From: Seonamhaeicola sp. S2-3
GTDB taxonomy: Bacteria > Bacteroidota > Bacteroidia > Flavobacteriales > Flavobacteriaceae
Assembly: GCF_001971785.1 (NCBI RefSeq)
Contig: NZ_CP019389.1
Span: forward strand, 631,001-695,000
Direction of reading: 5' to 3'
DNA: 64,000 bases
This document shows positions 49,766 to 59,454 of this stretch, piece after piece (the first letter of the stretch is position 1; every line of letters starts with the position of its first letter). A program made the translations under genes and the position numbers. Below the pieces are notes generated by a model. It did not search any database and was not told where the DNA came from. It worked only from the letters and a program-made list of their open reading frames with translations.

Positions 49766-49822
49766 AGTACAAAAATACAAAACCTATATTTTATATACCC
49801 GTTTTATTAAATGATTAACATT

Positions 49823-50251
49823 TTACTTCCTTATTTTATTGTAATAAAAAGCAGGTAATAACAATAACAAAATAATAGGTTGAATTAAAAACCTTCGTAC
49901 ATTAAAAAACATGTAATAGTCTTCTTGTTTTGGATTTATAACAAAATATAAATAAATAAAAAGTAAAATAACAAAGGCTATAACATAAACTAAAACAGAA
50001 AACTTAATAACACCTTTATCTTTAAAAACAACAAATAAAATAGCTAACGATATTATAGTATTTAACACATAACGAAGTGTTGTAAAAGCTACAAGTTTAG
50101 CAACTTCTCGTCTAGGACTATCAACATATAAATAATCATTTTGAAAAAACACCAAATAAGGATCATAAAATAAATCATTCTCAAAAATCCGGATTAAAAC
50201 AAGTAACCCAAAAAGCACAAACAGCAAAATGTATTTGGTTAAATTACTCAT
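49823..50251 (-). CDS. Exosortase F system-associated membrane protein
   Basis: A 142-aa protein with about four membrane helices (8-22, 60-80, 86-104, 120-138) and the conserved NVRRFLIQPIILLLLLP segment. It always accompanies exosortase XrtF as its partner. It overlaps xrtF by 8 bp, so the two are translated together. Its task in the sorting reaction is unknown. Confidence 0.82.
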   Translation of the reverse strand: MSNLTKYILLFVLFGLLVLIRIFENDLFYDPYLVFFQNDYLYVDSPRREVAKLVAFTTLRYVLNTIISLAILFVVFKDKGVIKFSVLVYVIAFVILLFIYLYFVINPKQEDYYMFFNVRRFLIQPIILLLLLPAFYYNKIRK

Positions 50252-50795
50252 GTGCTGTCTTAATTTTAGAAAACCTATTCACCCAAAAAATCCATAATAA
50301 AAACACCATTCCATAAATAATAGCTGGAAAAACAACCGTATGTAAAACATGTTGTTTTTCAGGGTAATGATACAAACCAAGAGATAACAACACTATTCTT
50401 AATAAATTAACCACATAAATTAACACACTACCAGAAAGTAAAAACAAAAAAGTGGTTTTAAATGTTCCAGAAAAAGCAATTATAAAAGAAACAAACAAAA
50501 TAATAACACTAATTGAATTGCAACCTTCAATAACCCTACCCAAATAGTTTCCATTTACAATTACTTTCATAGAAGGTTCATCGGGGTGCGGTTGCACTTC
50601 TGAATTATAACCTAAAATATTTATTATTGCTTCAGTTTGTATAGCAACCAAATTAGTAACGTAATCTGGATAAAATTTTGAACCATCAGACACTTGTAAA
50701 TACCAACTATATAGTAATGAAAACCCAATGTAAACCAATAAAAACTTAAAAATAAACTTTATTACCGCTTTATATTTTATAAGAAGTGTTTTCAA
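50244..50795 (-). CDS. xrtF: Exosortase family protein XrtF
   Basis: A 183-aa integral membrane transpeptidase-like enzyme with about six helices. The exosortase triad is present: Cys92 in EGCNSISV, Arg133 in NLLRIVLL, His152 in VLHTVVFPAIIYG. Exosortases cut a C-terminal sorting signal of exported proteins and attach them to the envelope. No protein with a matching signal is visible in this window. It is divergent from the GAF gene. Confidence 0.9.
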   Translation of the reverse strand: MKTLLIKYKAVIKFIFKFLLVYIGFSLLYSWYLQVSDGSKFYPDYVTNLVAIQTEAIINILGYNSEVQPHPDEPSMKVIVNGNYLGRVIEGCNSISVIILFVSFIIAFSGTFKTTFLFLLSGSVLIYVVNLLRIVLLSLGLYHYPEKQHVLHTVVFPAIIYGMVFLLWIFWVNRFSKIKTAHE

Positions 50796-50870
50796 TAAAA
50801 ATATTTTATGAATCTGAGTACCGAAATTACACCTTTTTAAATACTTTTACTCAAAAATTGAAATTAAAAT

Positions 50871-51326
50871 ATGAATTTTGAGCAGCTAAAACCCGAAGTT
50901 GACAACATTATTTCTAAAACAGAACTTAGTGTTAATAACAAATTACTAGCTATTTGTAAACTGCTAGAAAAACACATTGAATACTATAATTGGGTTGGGT
51001 TTTATTTTAGAAACGGAGATAAAGAAGAATTAGTATTAGGCCCCTATGTTGGTGCACCAACAGACCATACAGTAATTCCTTTTGGCAAAGGTATTTGTGG
51101 GCAAGTAGCTGTAAGTAACCAAAATTTTGTAGTTCCCGATGTAGCTGCTCAAGATAATTATATTGCTTGTAGCATTACGGTTAAGGCAGAAATTGTAATC
51201 CCCATTTTTGTAAACGGTAAAAATATCGGTCAGATTGATATAGATTCTAATACACCAGACCCATTTACTAAAGCAGACGAACGTTTTTTAGAGTTTGTTT
51301 GCCAAAAAGTAGCTGAAATTTTATAG
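50871..51326 (+). CDS. GAF domain protein, free methionine-(R)-sulfoxide reductase-like
   Basis: A 151-aa single GAF domain. It matches fRMsr enzymes, which reduce free methionine-(R)-sulfoxide: FGKGICGQVA and NYIACS ... EIVIPI, ending DIDSNTPDPFTKADERFLE. Two of the three usual cysteines are kept (C76, C100, matching C94 and C118 of the E. coli enzyme). The third (C84) is a His (H66) here, so activity may be altered. It is divergent from xrtF. Confidence 0.8.
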   Translation: MNFEQLKPEVDNIISKTELSVNNKLLAICKLLEKHIEYYNWVGFYFRNGDKEELVLGPYVGAPTDHTVIPFGKGICGQVAVSNQNFVVPDVAAQDNYIACSITVKAEIVIPIFVNGKNIGQIDIDSNTPDPFTKADERFLEFVCQKVAEIL

Positions 51327-51405
51327 TTGTTAATAACTTCCGTTTTTGGTTAAAAAAACATTGCTTTTTTTATAGTTGTTGCGTTTATTTTTTGGTTCAA
51401 ATAGT

Positions 51406-51413
51406 TACTTTTG
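51406..51413 (+). promoter_or_regulatory. Probable -7 element of purH
   Basis: TACTTTTG followed by C fits TAnnTTTG(C). The nearest TTG boxes upstream (51376-51381) are 24 or more bases away, longer than usual. The start codon is 80 bp downstream. Confidence 0.45.
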
Positions 51414-51492
51414 CACTTTATTAAAAATTTAACCATAAAATAATCTTAAATACTCATTACCACAACAATAAGTATTTAAAAAACAAACAGGA

Positions 51493-53025
51493 ATGAGCAA
51501 CGAAAAAACTATCAAATCTGCCCTAATTTCAGTATTCAGTAAAGACGGTTTAGAACCTATTGTAAAAAAATTAAACGAACAAGGTGTTACCATTTATTCT
51601 ACTGGTGGAACCGAAAAGTTCATTAACGATTTAGGCATAAATGTTGTTCCTGTTGAAGATGTAACTTCTTATCCTTCAATTCTTGGAGGGCGTGTAAAAA
51701 CACTTCATCCTAAAATTTTTGGAGGTATTTTAAATAGACAAAACCATGATGGTGATGTAGCTGAATTAGCAGAATATAACATCCCGCAAATAGATGTGGT
51801 TATTGTAGATTTATATCCGTTTGAAAAAACGGTTGCTTCTGGTGCTAGCAATCAAGATATTATTGAAAAAATAGATATAGGTGGTATTTCTTTAATTAGA
51901 GCCGCTGCAAAAAATTATGCCGATGTTGTTTGTGTATCATCAGTTGATGATTATGCCGAATTTTTAGAATTAATTACAGAGAAAAACGGAACCCTTTCTG
52001 AAGAAGACAGAAAACGTTTTGCTACCAAAGCTTTTAACGTATCGTCACATTACGACTCTGCTATTTTCAACTATTTTAATCAGAATCACGAAATAGCTGC
52101 TTTAAAAGTAAGCGAAACCAAAGGCAAAGCATTGCGTTACGGAGAAAACCCACACCAAAAAGGTTTTTTCTTCGGAAATTTTGATGAACTTTTCACAAAA
52201 CTTCACGGTAAAGAATTGAGTTATAACAATCTTTTAGATGTTGATGCTGCTGTAAATTTAATGTTAGAATTTAAAAATGATGCACCAACATTTGCTATTT
52301 TAAAACATAACAACGCCTGTGGTTTAGCTCAAAGAGACACTTTAAAACAAGCGTATATTGATGCATTGGCCGGAGATCCAGTTTCTGCCTTTGGTGGTGT
52401 TTTAATTAGTAATAAAGAAATTGATTTGGCTACCGCCGAAGAAATTCACAAATTATTCTGTGAAGTTGTAATAGCACCTTCTTTTAACACAGAAGCTTTA
52501 GAATTGTTAAAAGGTAAAAAGAACAGAATTTTACTTAAAATTCATGATGTAGAAATGCCTGCAATGAATGTAAGAAGTTGTTTAAATGGCGTTTTATTAC
52601 AAGACAGAAACAATGTAACCGATACAGCTGCCGATTTGAAAAATGTTACCAACATAGCTCCTACCGACGCTCAAATTGAGGATTTATTATTTGCATCAAA
52701 AATTTGTAAGCATACAAAATCTAACACCATTGTTTTAGCAAAAAACAAACAACTTTGCGCTAGCGGAACCGGACAAACTAGTCGTGTTGATGCTTTACAA
52801 CAAGCCATCCATAAAGCCAATTCTTTTAATTTCGATTTAAATGGAGCTGCTATGGCTAGTGATGCGTTTTTTCCTTTCCCAGATTGTGTAGAAATAGCAA
52901 AAAAAGCTGGTATTACTTCTGTTATACAACCTGGTGGTTCTATAAAAGACCAATTAAGTATTGATTATTGTAATGAAAATGATGTAGCTATGGTAATGAC
53001 TGGCACGCGTCATTTCAAACATTAA
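51493..53025 (+). CDS. purH: Bifunctional AICAR transformylase / IMP cyclohydrolase
   Basis: A 510-aa enzyme for the last two steps of purine synthesis: formylation of AICAR and closure to IMP. The N-terminal cyclohydrolase (MGS-like) domain spans about 1-190 (ALISVFSKDGL, GRVKTLHPKIFGG). The transformylase domain follows with LRYGENPHQ, KHNNACG and the C-terminal PGGSIKDQLSIDYCNE. The length is typical. Confidence 0.97.
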   Translation: MSNEKTIKSALISVFSKDGLEPIVKKLNEQGVTIYSTGGTEKFINDLGINVVPVEDVTSYPSILGGRVKTLHPKIFGGILNRQNHDGDVAELAEYNIPQIDVVIVDLYPFEKTVASGASNQDIIEKIDIGGISLIRAAAKNYADVVCVSSVDDYAEFLELITEKNGTLSEEDRKRFATKAFNVSSHYDSAIFNYFNQNHEIAALKVSETKGKALRYGENPHQKGFFFGNFDELFTKLHGKELSYNNLLDVDAAVNLMLEFKNDAPTFAILKHNNACGLAQRDTLKQAYIDALAGDPVSAFGGVLISNKEIDLATAEEIHKLFCEVVIAPSFNTEALELLKGKKNRILLKIHDVEMPAMNVRSCLNGVLLQDRNNVTDTAADLKNVTNIAPTDAQIEDLLFASKICKHTKSNTIVLAKNKQLCASGTGQTSRVDALQQAIHKANSFNFDLNGAAMASDAFFPFPDCVEIAKKAGITSVIQPGGSIKDQLSIDYCNENDVAMVMTGTRHFKH

Positions 53026-53183
53026 AAAGTTAATTAGCAAGTCTAAAAACCGATAAAAAACGTATAAGAATGATACGCCTAAAATTATTAGCATTTTCGG
53101 TGCTTGTATAGCGTATATTTTTATTAACTTTTATTACATTTACAAGATTTCAATTACTAACTTAATAAAACCACTAAAAATAC

Positions 53184-54212
53184 ATGGGCTTTTTTGACTT
53201 CCTAACCGAAGAAATTGCAATAGATTTAGGTACAGCCAATACGCTAATTATCCATAATGATAAAGTTGTTGTTGATTCTCCTTCCATTGTAGCTAGAGAC
53301 AGAGTTACGGGAAAAATAATTGCAGTAGGACAGGAAGCAAGCTTAATGCAAGGTAAAACCCATGAAAATATTAAAACCATTCGTCCTATAAAAGATGGTG
53401 TTATTGCAGATTTTGATGCTTCTGAACAAATGATAAGTATGTTTATTAAAAACATACCTGCATTAAAAAAGAAGTTTTTTACACCTGCTCTTAGAATGGT
53501 TATTTGTATCCCTTCTGGCATTACCGAAGTAGAAATGCGAGCCGTAAAAGAAAGTGCAGAACGTGTAAACGGTAAAGAGGTTTACCTAATACACGAACCT
53601 ATGGCAGCTGCTATTGGTATTGGAGTTGACATTATGCAACCAAAAGGAAATATGGTGGTTGATATAGGTGGTGGTACCACTGAAATTGCTGTAATTGCTT
53701 TAGGTGGTATTGTATGTGATAAATCGGTTAAAATTGCGGGAGATGTATTTACAAATGACATTGTATATTACATGCGCACACAACATAACTTGTATGTAGG
53801 TGAGCGTACTGCTGAAAAAATTAAAATTCAAATTGGAGCCGCAACCGAAGATTTAGAATTACCCCCAGAAGACATGAGTGTTCAAGGACGTGATTTATTA
53901 ACCGGTAAACCAAAACAAGTTTCTATATCGTACAGAGAAATTGCCAAAGCCTTAGATAAATCAATACTTCGTATTGAAGATGCCGTAATGGAAACCTTAT
54001 CTCAAACACCTCCAGAATTAGCTGCTGATATTTATAATACAGGAATATATTTAGCTGGTGGTGGTTCTATGTTACGTGGTTTAGATAAACGTTTGTCTCA
54101 AAAAACAGACCTTCCGGTTTATATTGCCGAAGACCCATTACGTGCGGTAGTTAGAGGTACAGGTATTACACTTAAAAATTTAGATAAATACAAAAGTGTA
54201 TTGATAAAATAG
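53184..54212 (+). CDS. mreB: Rod shape-determining actin-like protein MreB
   Basis: A 342-aa cytoplasmic actin homologue that guides lateral wall synthesis. The phosphate loops DLGTANTLI and VDIGGGTTEIAVI and the adenosine loop LAGGGSMLRGLDKRL are visible. The N-terminal MGFFDFLTEE matches the family's membrane-binding start. It opens the mreB-mreC-mreD-PBP2-rodA operon. Confidence 0.97.
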   Translation: MGFFDFLTEEIAIDLGTANTLIIHNDKVVVDSPSIVARDRVTGKIIAVGQEASLMQGKTHENIKTIRPIKDGVIADFDASEQMISMFIKNIPALKKKFFTPALRMVICIPSGITEVEMRAVKESAERVNGKEVYLIHEPMAAAIGIGVDIMQPKGNMVVDIGGGTTEIAVIALGGIVCDKSVKIAGDVFTNDIVYYMRTQHNLYVGERTAEKIKIQIGAATEDLELPPEDMSVQGRDLLTGKPKQVSISYREIAKALDKSILRIEDAVMETLSQTPPELAADIYNTGIYLAGGGSMLRGLDKRLSQKTDLPVYIAEDPLRAVVRGTGITLKNLDKYKSVLIK

Positions 54213-54223
54213 GGCGTTAGAAC

Positions 54224-55036
54224 ATGCAACAGATTATAAATTTTATAATACGGAATAAAAACTTTCTGTTGTTCTTATCGCTATTTTTCATCTCAATTGT
54301 ATTTACAATACAATCGCACTCTTACCATAAAAGTAAATTTATAAATTCTGCTAACTTTTTAAGTGGAGGCGTTTATAACTCTTTAAATAATTTTAGTGAG
54401 TATTTAAGTTTAAAATCTCAAAACAAACTACTTGCTGAAGAAAATAACAGACTACGCGAACAACTTTTCAACATAAATACAACTAAAGATTCTACTTTTA
54501 CAAATACGACCTCTTCTGGTAAACTATATAAATTTTATTCTGCCAATGTTATCAAAAACAGCTATTCTTTAACAGATAATATTCTTTTAATAAATAAAGG
54601 TCAAAGAGATAGTTTAAAACAAGATTTTGGTGTTATAACAACCAAAGGAATTGTTGGTATTGTTGACAAAACCAGCAACCAGTTTGCTACAGTAATTTCT
54701 ATTTTAAATTCAACTAGTAAAATTAGTGCTGGATTAAAAAAAACCAATCACTATGGATCATTAGAATGGAATGGGGAGAATCCACAAATAGTTCAATTAG
54801 TAGATATTGCCATAAACGCTAATGTTAAAAAGGGAGATACCATCATCACGTCTGGGCAATCTTCAATTTTTCCAAAAGGTATTCTTATTGGCACCATTGA
54901 AGATTATAAACATGATATAGCCGAAAACTTTTATGAAATAAACGTAAAACTGTTTAACGACATGACTAACCTAGAACATGTTTATGTTATTGAAAATATT
55001 CATAAAGAAGAAATTAATAGTCTTATAAATGAATAA
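54224..55036 (+). CDS. mreC: Rod shape-determining protein MreC
   Basis: A 270-aa protein with one N-terminal membrane helix (about 11-27), a coiled coil (LSLKSQNKLLAEENNRLREQLF) and the periplasmic beta-domains (VGIVDKTSNQFATVISILN, ITSGQSSIFPKGILIGTIEDY). It links MreB to the PBP2/RodA synthase. It overlaps mreD by 8 bp. Confidence 0.93.
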   Translation: MQQIINFIIRNKNFLLFLSLFFISIVFTIQSHSYHKSKFINSANFLSGGVYNSLNNFSEYLSLKSQNKLLAEENNRLREQLFNINTTKDSTFTNTTSSGKLYKFYSANVIKNSYSLTDNILLINKGQRDSLKQDFGVITTKGIVGIVDKTSNQFATVISILNSTSKISAGLKKTNHYGSLEWNGENPQIVQLVDIAINANVKKGDTIITSGQSSIFPKGILIGTIEDYKHDIAENFYEINVKLFNDMTNLEHVYVIENIHKEEINSLINE

Positions 55037-55535
55037 CAGTTTAACCGGACATATCATCAGGTTTTTTGCACTTGTTTTTGCACAAGTCTTAATTTTTAAC
55101 CACGTTAATTTTTTAGGCTACATAAACCCTTATGTTTATATTTTGTTTATTGCTTTTTTTCCTGTAAAAAACAATAGGCCGTTATTTATTTTTTCAAGTT
55201 TCCTACTAGGTTTATCTATAGATTTGTTTTTAGATACAGGTGGCATACATGCAGCTGCAAGTGTACTTGCTGCTTATATGAGACCCGTAATTTTAAAATC
55301 CTCATTTGGTACAGTTTATGAATACCAAAGTGTAAGGTTTAATGCCGTAAGCTTTGGGGTTAAAATCACATATATAACACTATTAGTTATTGCACACCAC
55401 CTTGTTTTATTTTCATTAGAAATTTTTAGCATTTCTAAAATACTTTTAATCCTTCAAAAAACGTTATTCTCTAGTATATTTACTATTTTATTAAGCATTA
55501 TAATATCCATTATTTTCAGTAGAAACAATAAATGA
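55029..55535 (+). CDS. mreD: Rod shape-determining protein MreD
   Basis: A 168-aa inner membrane protein with about five helices and the mreD-like FLLGLSIDLFLDTGGIHAAASVLAAYMRP segment. It sits between mreC and the PBP2 gene, overlapping both by a few bases, the usual order. Confidence 0.88.
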   Translation: MNNSLTGHIIRFFALVFAQVLIFNHVNFLGYINPYVYILFIAFFPVKNNRPLFIFSSFLLGLSIDLFLDTGGIHAAASVLAAYMRPVILKSSFGTVYEYQSVRFNAVSFGVKITYITLLVIAHHLVLFSLEIFSISKILLILQKTLFSSIFTILLSIIISIIFSRNNK

Positions 55536-57448
55536 GACAATTTTTACTTTTTGGTTCTGTAATTCTTGTTGGAGTTTTGTTTATTTCAAGGTTATTTTAT
55601 CTTCAAATTTATTCTTTTGAAGGTCAAGATTTATTTGAAGACAACGCCATTAGAAAAGTATACGATTACCCCAAACGAGGTTTTGTATACGACAGAAACG
55701 GAAAACTACTAGTTTCAAATCAACCATCTTACGATGTAATGGTGATACCCAGGGAGGTAAAACCTCTAGACACTTTAGAATTTTGCTCGCTTTTAAAAAT
55801 TAGTAAAGAACAATTTATTCAAAAATATCAAAAAGCATATCGTTATTCACCAAGATTACCTTATGTTTTTGTTTCGCATTTATCTAAAGAAGACTATGCT
55901 GTTTTACAAGAAAAAATGCGAAAATTTGAAGGGTTTTATATTCAAAAACGTTCCTTAAGAGATTATCAAACCAAAGTAGGTGCCAATGTTTTAGGCTTTA
56001 TTGCAGAAGTAAATCAAAGCCAAATGCAGAACAATCCATATTACAAAATGGGTGATTTAATAGGCAAACAGGGGGTTGAATTATCTTATGAAAAGGAATT
56101 ACGAGGAGTAAAAGGAATTAAATTTATTCAAAAAGACCGGTTTAATAGAGATATAGGACCTTATAAAGATGGAAAATTTGACACCATTCCTCAACAAGGT
56201 AAAGACATTACTATTACCATTGACACCCAATTACAGGAGTATGGCGAATTGTTGATGCGAAATAAAAAAGGAGGCATTGTAGCTATTGAACCCAAAACAG
56301 GCGAAATTCTTTCTTTGGTATCTGCTCCATCATACAACCCTAATTTATTAGTAGGAAGAAAACGCTCTAAAAACTACACAAAACTCTATAGAGACAGTAT
56401 TCACCTACCTCTTATAGATAAAGGTTTATTAAGAGTCCATGAGCCTGGGTCTCCATTTAAAACATTAGTTGCTTTGGCTGCACTCCAAGAGCAAGCTATC
56501 ACTCCAGAAACCACCGTAACATGTACTGGTGTTTATCATTATGGAAGACGTGGTAAAATGGGATGTCACTGTGGTGGTGGAATAAGAGATTTAAGAAAAG
56601 GTATTGCCAAATCTTGTAATTCATATTTTGCAACAGCTTTTAGAAAAACTATAGATTTATATCCAGATGCAAGTAAATCTATGGACAAATGGAGCAAACA
56701 CATTAAAAGTTTTGGCTTAGGACAATATTTAGGAACCGATTTACCCATTGGGAAAAAAGGAAATATTCCTAATGGTGCCTATTACGATAAATGGTATCCA
56801 GACTTTAAATGGGGTGCAACCACGGTTATTTCTAACTCCATTGGACAGGGGGAAATTTTAGTAACTCCTATTCATTTAGCTAATATGACTGCAGCTATAG
56901 CCAATAGAGGATATTACTATACACCACATATTATTAAATCTATTGGAAATGAGCCTATTGATGAAAAATTCACAACCATTAGGCATACTACTATAGATAA
57001 AAAATATTTTGAACCAGTAATAGAAGGCCTTTTTGATGTGTACGACAATGGTGGTACCGCACATTTTTTACAAATACCAGGTATAGAAATTTGTGGTAAA
57101 ACAGGAACTGCAGAAAACTTTACAGTTATTGATGGTGTTAGAACCCAATTAACAGACCATTCGCTATTCATTGCTTTTGCTCCTAAAGATGACCCTAAAA
57201 TTGCCATTGCTGTTTTTGTTGAAAATGGTCACTATGGCTCTATTTATGCAGGTAGAATTGCTAGTTTAATGATTGAAAAATATATTAAAGGGCATACTAC
57301 CAGAAAAGATTTAGAAAATTGGGTTTTAACACGTAGTTTAGAGTTTGAATATCAAAAACCTTATTTAGGTGAACCCTTTACTATAAACGACAGACGCGAA
57401 GAAATTGTGCCTATGCCTAAAGGATTATACACCGATAATAATCTGTAA
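55532..57448 (+). CDS. mrdA: Penicillin-binding protein 2 (elongation transpeptidase)
   Basis: A 638-aa class B transpeptidase that cross-links peptidoglycan during elongation. An N-terminal anchor (about 4-20) and a dimerisation domain precede the catalytic domain. The catalytic motifs are S307 in GSPFK, SCN at 361-363 and KTG at 523-525. A cysteine-rich insert (CTGVYHY ... GCHCGG) precedes the SCN motif. It starts 4 bp before the end of mreD and is followed by rodA after 14 bp. Confidence 0.95.
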   Translation: MRQFLLFGSVILVGVLFISRLFYLQIYSFEGQDLFEDNAIRKVYDYPKRGFVYDRNGKLLVSNQPSYDVMVIPREVKPLDTLEFCSLLKISKEQFIQKYQKAYRYSPRLPYVFVSHLSKEDYAVLQEKMRKFEGFYIQKRSLRDYQTKVGANVLGFIAEVNQSQMQNNPYYKMGDLIGKQGVELSYEKELRGVKGIKFIQKDRFNRDIGPYKDGKFDTIPQQGKDITITIDTQLQEYGELLMRNKKGGIVAIEPKTGEILSLVSAPSYNPNLLVGRKRSKNYTKLYRDSIHLPLIDKGLLRVHEPGSPFKTLVALAALQEQAITPETTVTCTGVYHYGRRGKMGCHCGGGIRDLRKGIAKSCNSYFATAFRKTIDLYPDASKSMDKWSKHIKSFGLGQYLGTDLPIGKKGNIPNGAYYDKWYPDFKWGATTVISNSIGQGEILVTPIHLANMTAAIANRGYYYTPHIIKSIGNEPIDEKFTTIRHTTIDKKYFEPVIEGLFDVYDNGGTAHFLQIPGIEICGKTGTAENFTVIDGVRTQLTDHSLFIAFAPKDDPKIAIAVFVENGHYGSIYAGRIASLMIEKYIKGHTTRKDLENWVLTRSLEFEYQKPYLGEPFTINDRREEIVPMPKGLYTDNNL

Positions 57449-57462
57449 TAATTTACCATACA

Positions 57463-58737
57463 ATGAGGCTAACAGATAGACATTTTAAATTTGATTGGAT
57501 AACCATTATCCTGTTTCTATTATTGGTTAGTTTTGGGTGGTTAAATATTGCTTCTGCATCACATACTGGAGACACGCTAAATTATTTCGATTTTTCACAA
57601 TCATACGGTAAACAACTCATTTTTATATTTTTAACCTTTGGTCTTATAGTTATACTTTTAGCCATAGACGCTAAGTTTTATGAACGTTTTTCTAGTGTTA
57701 TTTACATTTTATCAATGCTATCACTAGTAGGTCTTTTTATATTTGGTAAAAATGTAAACGGCGCTACATCATGGTATGCCTTTGGCAGTTTTACTATTCA
57801 ACCTAGTGAGTTTGCTAAAGCAGCCACAGCGCTTGCAGTAGCTAAACACATAAGTGACTTAAACACTAATATAAAAGTCTTTAAAGACCAACTAAAAACA
57901 TTCACTATTATTGCAATTCCTGCATTACTAGTTTTATTACAAAATGACACCGGAAGCACCATTGTTTATGGTGCCTTCTTTTTTGTTTTATATAGAGAAG
58001 GCTTGCCAAAATACTATCTAACCATTGGAGTTTCTGCTTTAATTATAGCTATTTTAGCTCTAAAATTTGGAGCCATTTTTACATCAATTATAGCAGGTGT
58101 ACTCATTTTTGTTTTCTATTTTTTTAATAAAAAGAAAATTAATTTTTTTCAGTCACTCTTTATTTTTATACTATCTGTAGGAATCTCTTATGGAGTAAAA
58201 TTCTTTTACGAATCTATTTTAAAACCACACCAGCAAGACCGCATTAGTTTATGGTTACGCCTAGAAAAAGACCCCGCAAAACTAGAGCAAATGAAAAGAA
58301 CATTTGCTTACAACTTAAACGAGTCTGAAAAAGCCATAAGATCTGGTGGTTTTAGTGGCAAAGGCTTTATGGAAGGTACCAGAACCACAGGTAAATTTGT
58401 ACCAGAACAACATACCGATTATATTTTTAGTACTGTTGGCGAAGAATGGGGTTTTTTAGGTTCTTCTTTTGTTGTAATTCTGTTTGTTCTACTCATTTTA
58501 AGAATTTTACATTTAGCTGAATTACAAAAATCACAATTTAGTAGAGTGTATGGTTATGGTGTTGCCTCTATTATTTTTGTTCATTTTTTAATTAATATTG
58601 GTATGGTAATGGGGTTAATACCAACTATTGGCATTCCGTTACCTATGTTTAGTTATGGTGGCTCTGGGCTATGGGCTTTTACCATTTTAATATTTATCTT
58701 TATTAAATTAGATTCCAATCGTATAAACGAATGGTAG
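57463..58737 (+). CDS. rodA: Peptidoglycan glycosyltransferase RodA
   Basis: A 424-aa SEDS-family polymerase with about ten membrane helices. It pairs with PBP2 to make the lateral wall. Family signatures are FTIQPSEFAKAATALAVAKH, LQNDTGSTIVYGAFFFVLY, the extracellular loop with FVPEQHTDYIFSTVGEEWGFLGS, and GIPLPMFSYGGSG. It is the last gene of the shape operon proper; the deformylase-like gene follows after 33 bp. Confidence 0.95.
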   Translation: MRLTDRHFKFDWITIILFLLLVSFGWLNIASASHTGDTLNYFDFSQSYGKQLIFIFLTFGLIVILLAIDAKFYERFSSVIYILSMLSLVGLFIFGKNVNGATSWYAFGSFTIQPSEFAKAATALAVAKHISDLNTNIKVFKDQLKTFTIIAIPALLVLLQNDTGSTIVYGAFFFVLYREGLPKYYLTIGVSALIIAILALKFGAIFTSIIAGVLIFVFYFFNKKKINFFQSLFIFILSVGISYGVKFFYESILKPHQQDRISLWLRLEKDPAKLEQMKRTFAYNLNESEKAIRSGGFSGKGFMEGTRTTGKFVPEQHTDYIFSTVGEEWGFLGSSFVVILFVLLILRILHLAELQKSQFSRVYGYGVASIIFVHFLINIGMVMGLIPTIGIPLPMFSYGGSGLWAFTILIFIFIKLDSNRINEW

Positions 58738-58770
58738 ATAGATAAGTTGGCATTTAATTATTTTGCTTTA

Positions 58771-59406
58771 ATGAAAAAAAGTTTCTTAATAGTTATTGGA
58801 ATATTTTTAATTATTGGGTGTTCTAGTACTAAAAACGCTTCAAAAAGCAGTTTCTCTAAAACAGAAATTACGTTAATTACATCGGCCGATTCTTTAACCC
58901 CAATGCGTGTTTATAAAATTACCAACAAAAAAGATTCTGTTTTACTACGTACAAAAAGCACTTATATAAAACCCAATTCAAAAGATAAGGTGCAACAAAT
59001 GTTAATTAAAAGACTATATGCTACAGTTACAGATAGTATGTCTTTAGGTGTTGGCATTGCAGCACCACAAGTTGGTATTTTAAAAAATATTATTTGGGTA
59101 CAACGATTTGATAAAGAAAATTTTCCGTTTGAAGTGTATTTAAACCCCAAGATTACCAAATATTCTGAAGAAAAATTAACTGTAAAAGAAGGCTGCCTAT
59201 CTATTCCTGATAGAACAGAAACTTTAAATTGTAGATCTAAAACTATTAATATTGAATATGACACCGCTAATGCTGAGCATAAAACTGAAACTATTGAAGG
59301 TTTTACATCTGTTATTTTTCAGCACGAAATAGACCATTTAAATGGTATCTTATATTTAGATCATTTAGACAAAGAAATTAACGACGCTAAACGCGTTAGG
59401 GATTGA
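58771..59406 (+). CDS. Exported lipoprotein with an intact peptide deformylase domain
   Basis: A 211-aa peptide deformylase-fold protein. All three motifs are intact: GVGIAAPQ (93-100), EGCLS (140-144, metal ligand Cys142) and HEIDH (185-189, ligands His185 and His189). Unlike the cytosolic enzyme, it begins with a signal peptide and lipobox (LIIGCSS, Cys17), so it should act in the envelope where no formyl-Met nascent chains occur. The substrate is unknown. I chose the ATG at 58771; the upstream TTG would break the signal peptide. It lies 33 bp after rodA and may be read with the shape operon. Confidence 0.85.
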   Translation: MKKSFLIVIGIFLIIGCSSTKNASKSSFSKTEITLITSADSLTPMRVYKITNKKDSVLLRTKSTYIKPNSKDKVQQMLIKRLYATVTDSMSLGVGIAAPQVGILKNIIWVQRFDKENFPFEVYLNPKITKYSEEKLTVKEGCLSIPDRTETLNCRSKTINIEYDTANAEHKTETIEGFTSVIFQHEIDHLNGILYLDHLDKEINDAKRVRD

Positions 59407-59411
59407 AGCAA

Positions 59412-59454
59412 GTTACCGTGTAACGCGGAAAGCCCGCCCAAGCCTTAGCTTGGG
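59412..59454. repeat. GC-rich cluster of three hairpins
   Basis: Three stems lie in a row: GTTAC-CGT-GTAAC, GCGG-AAAGC-CCGC and CCCAAGC-CTTA-GCTTGGG. The second shares one base (59437) with the third. The stretch is much richer in GC than its surroundings. It lies between the converging deformylase and gldC genes and may act as terminator or be a copy of a dispersed palindromic repeat. Confidence 0.6.
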
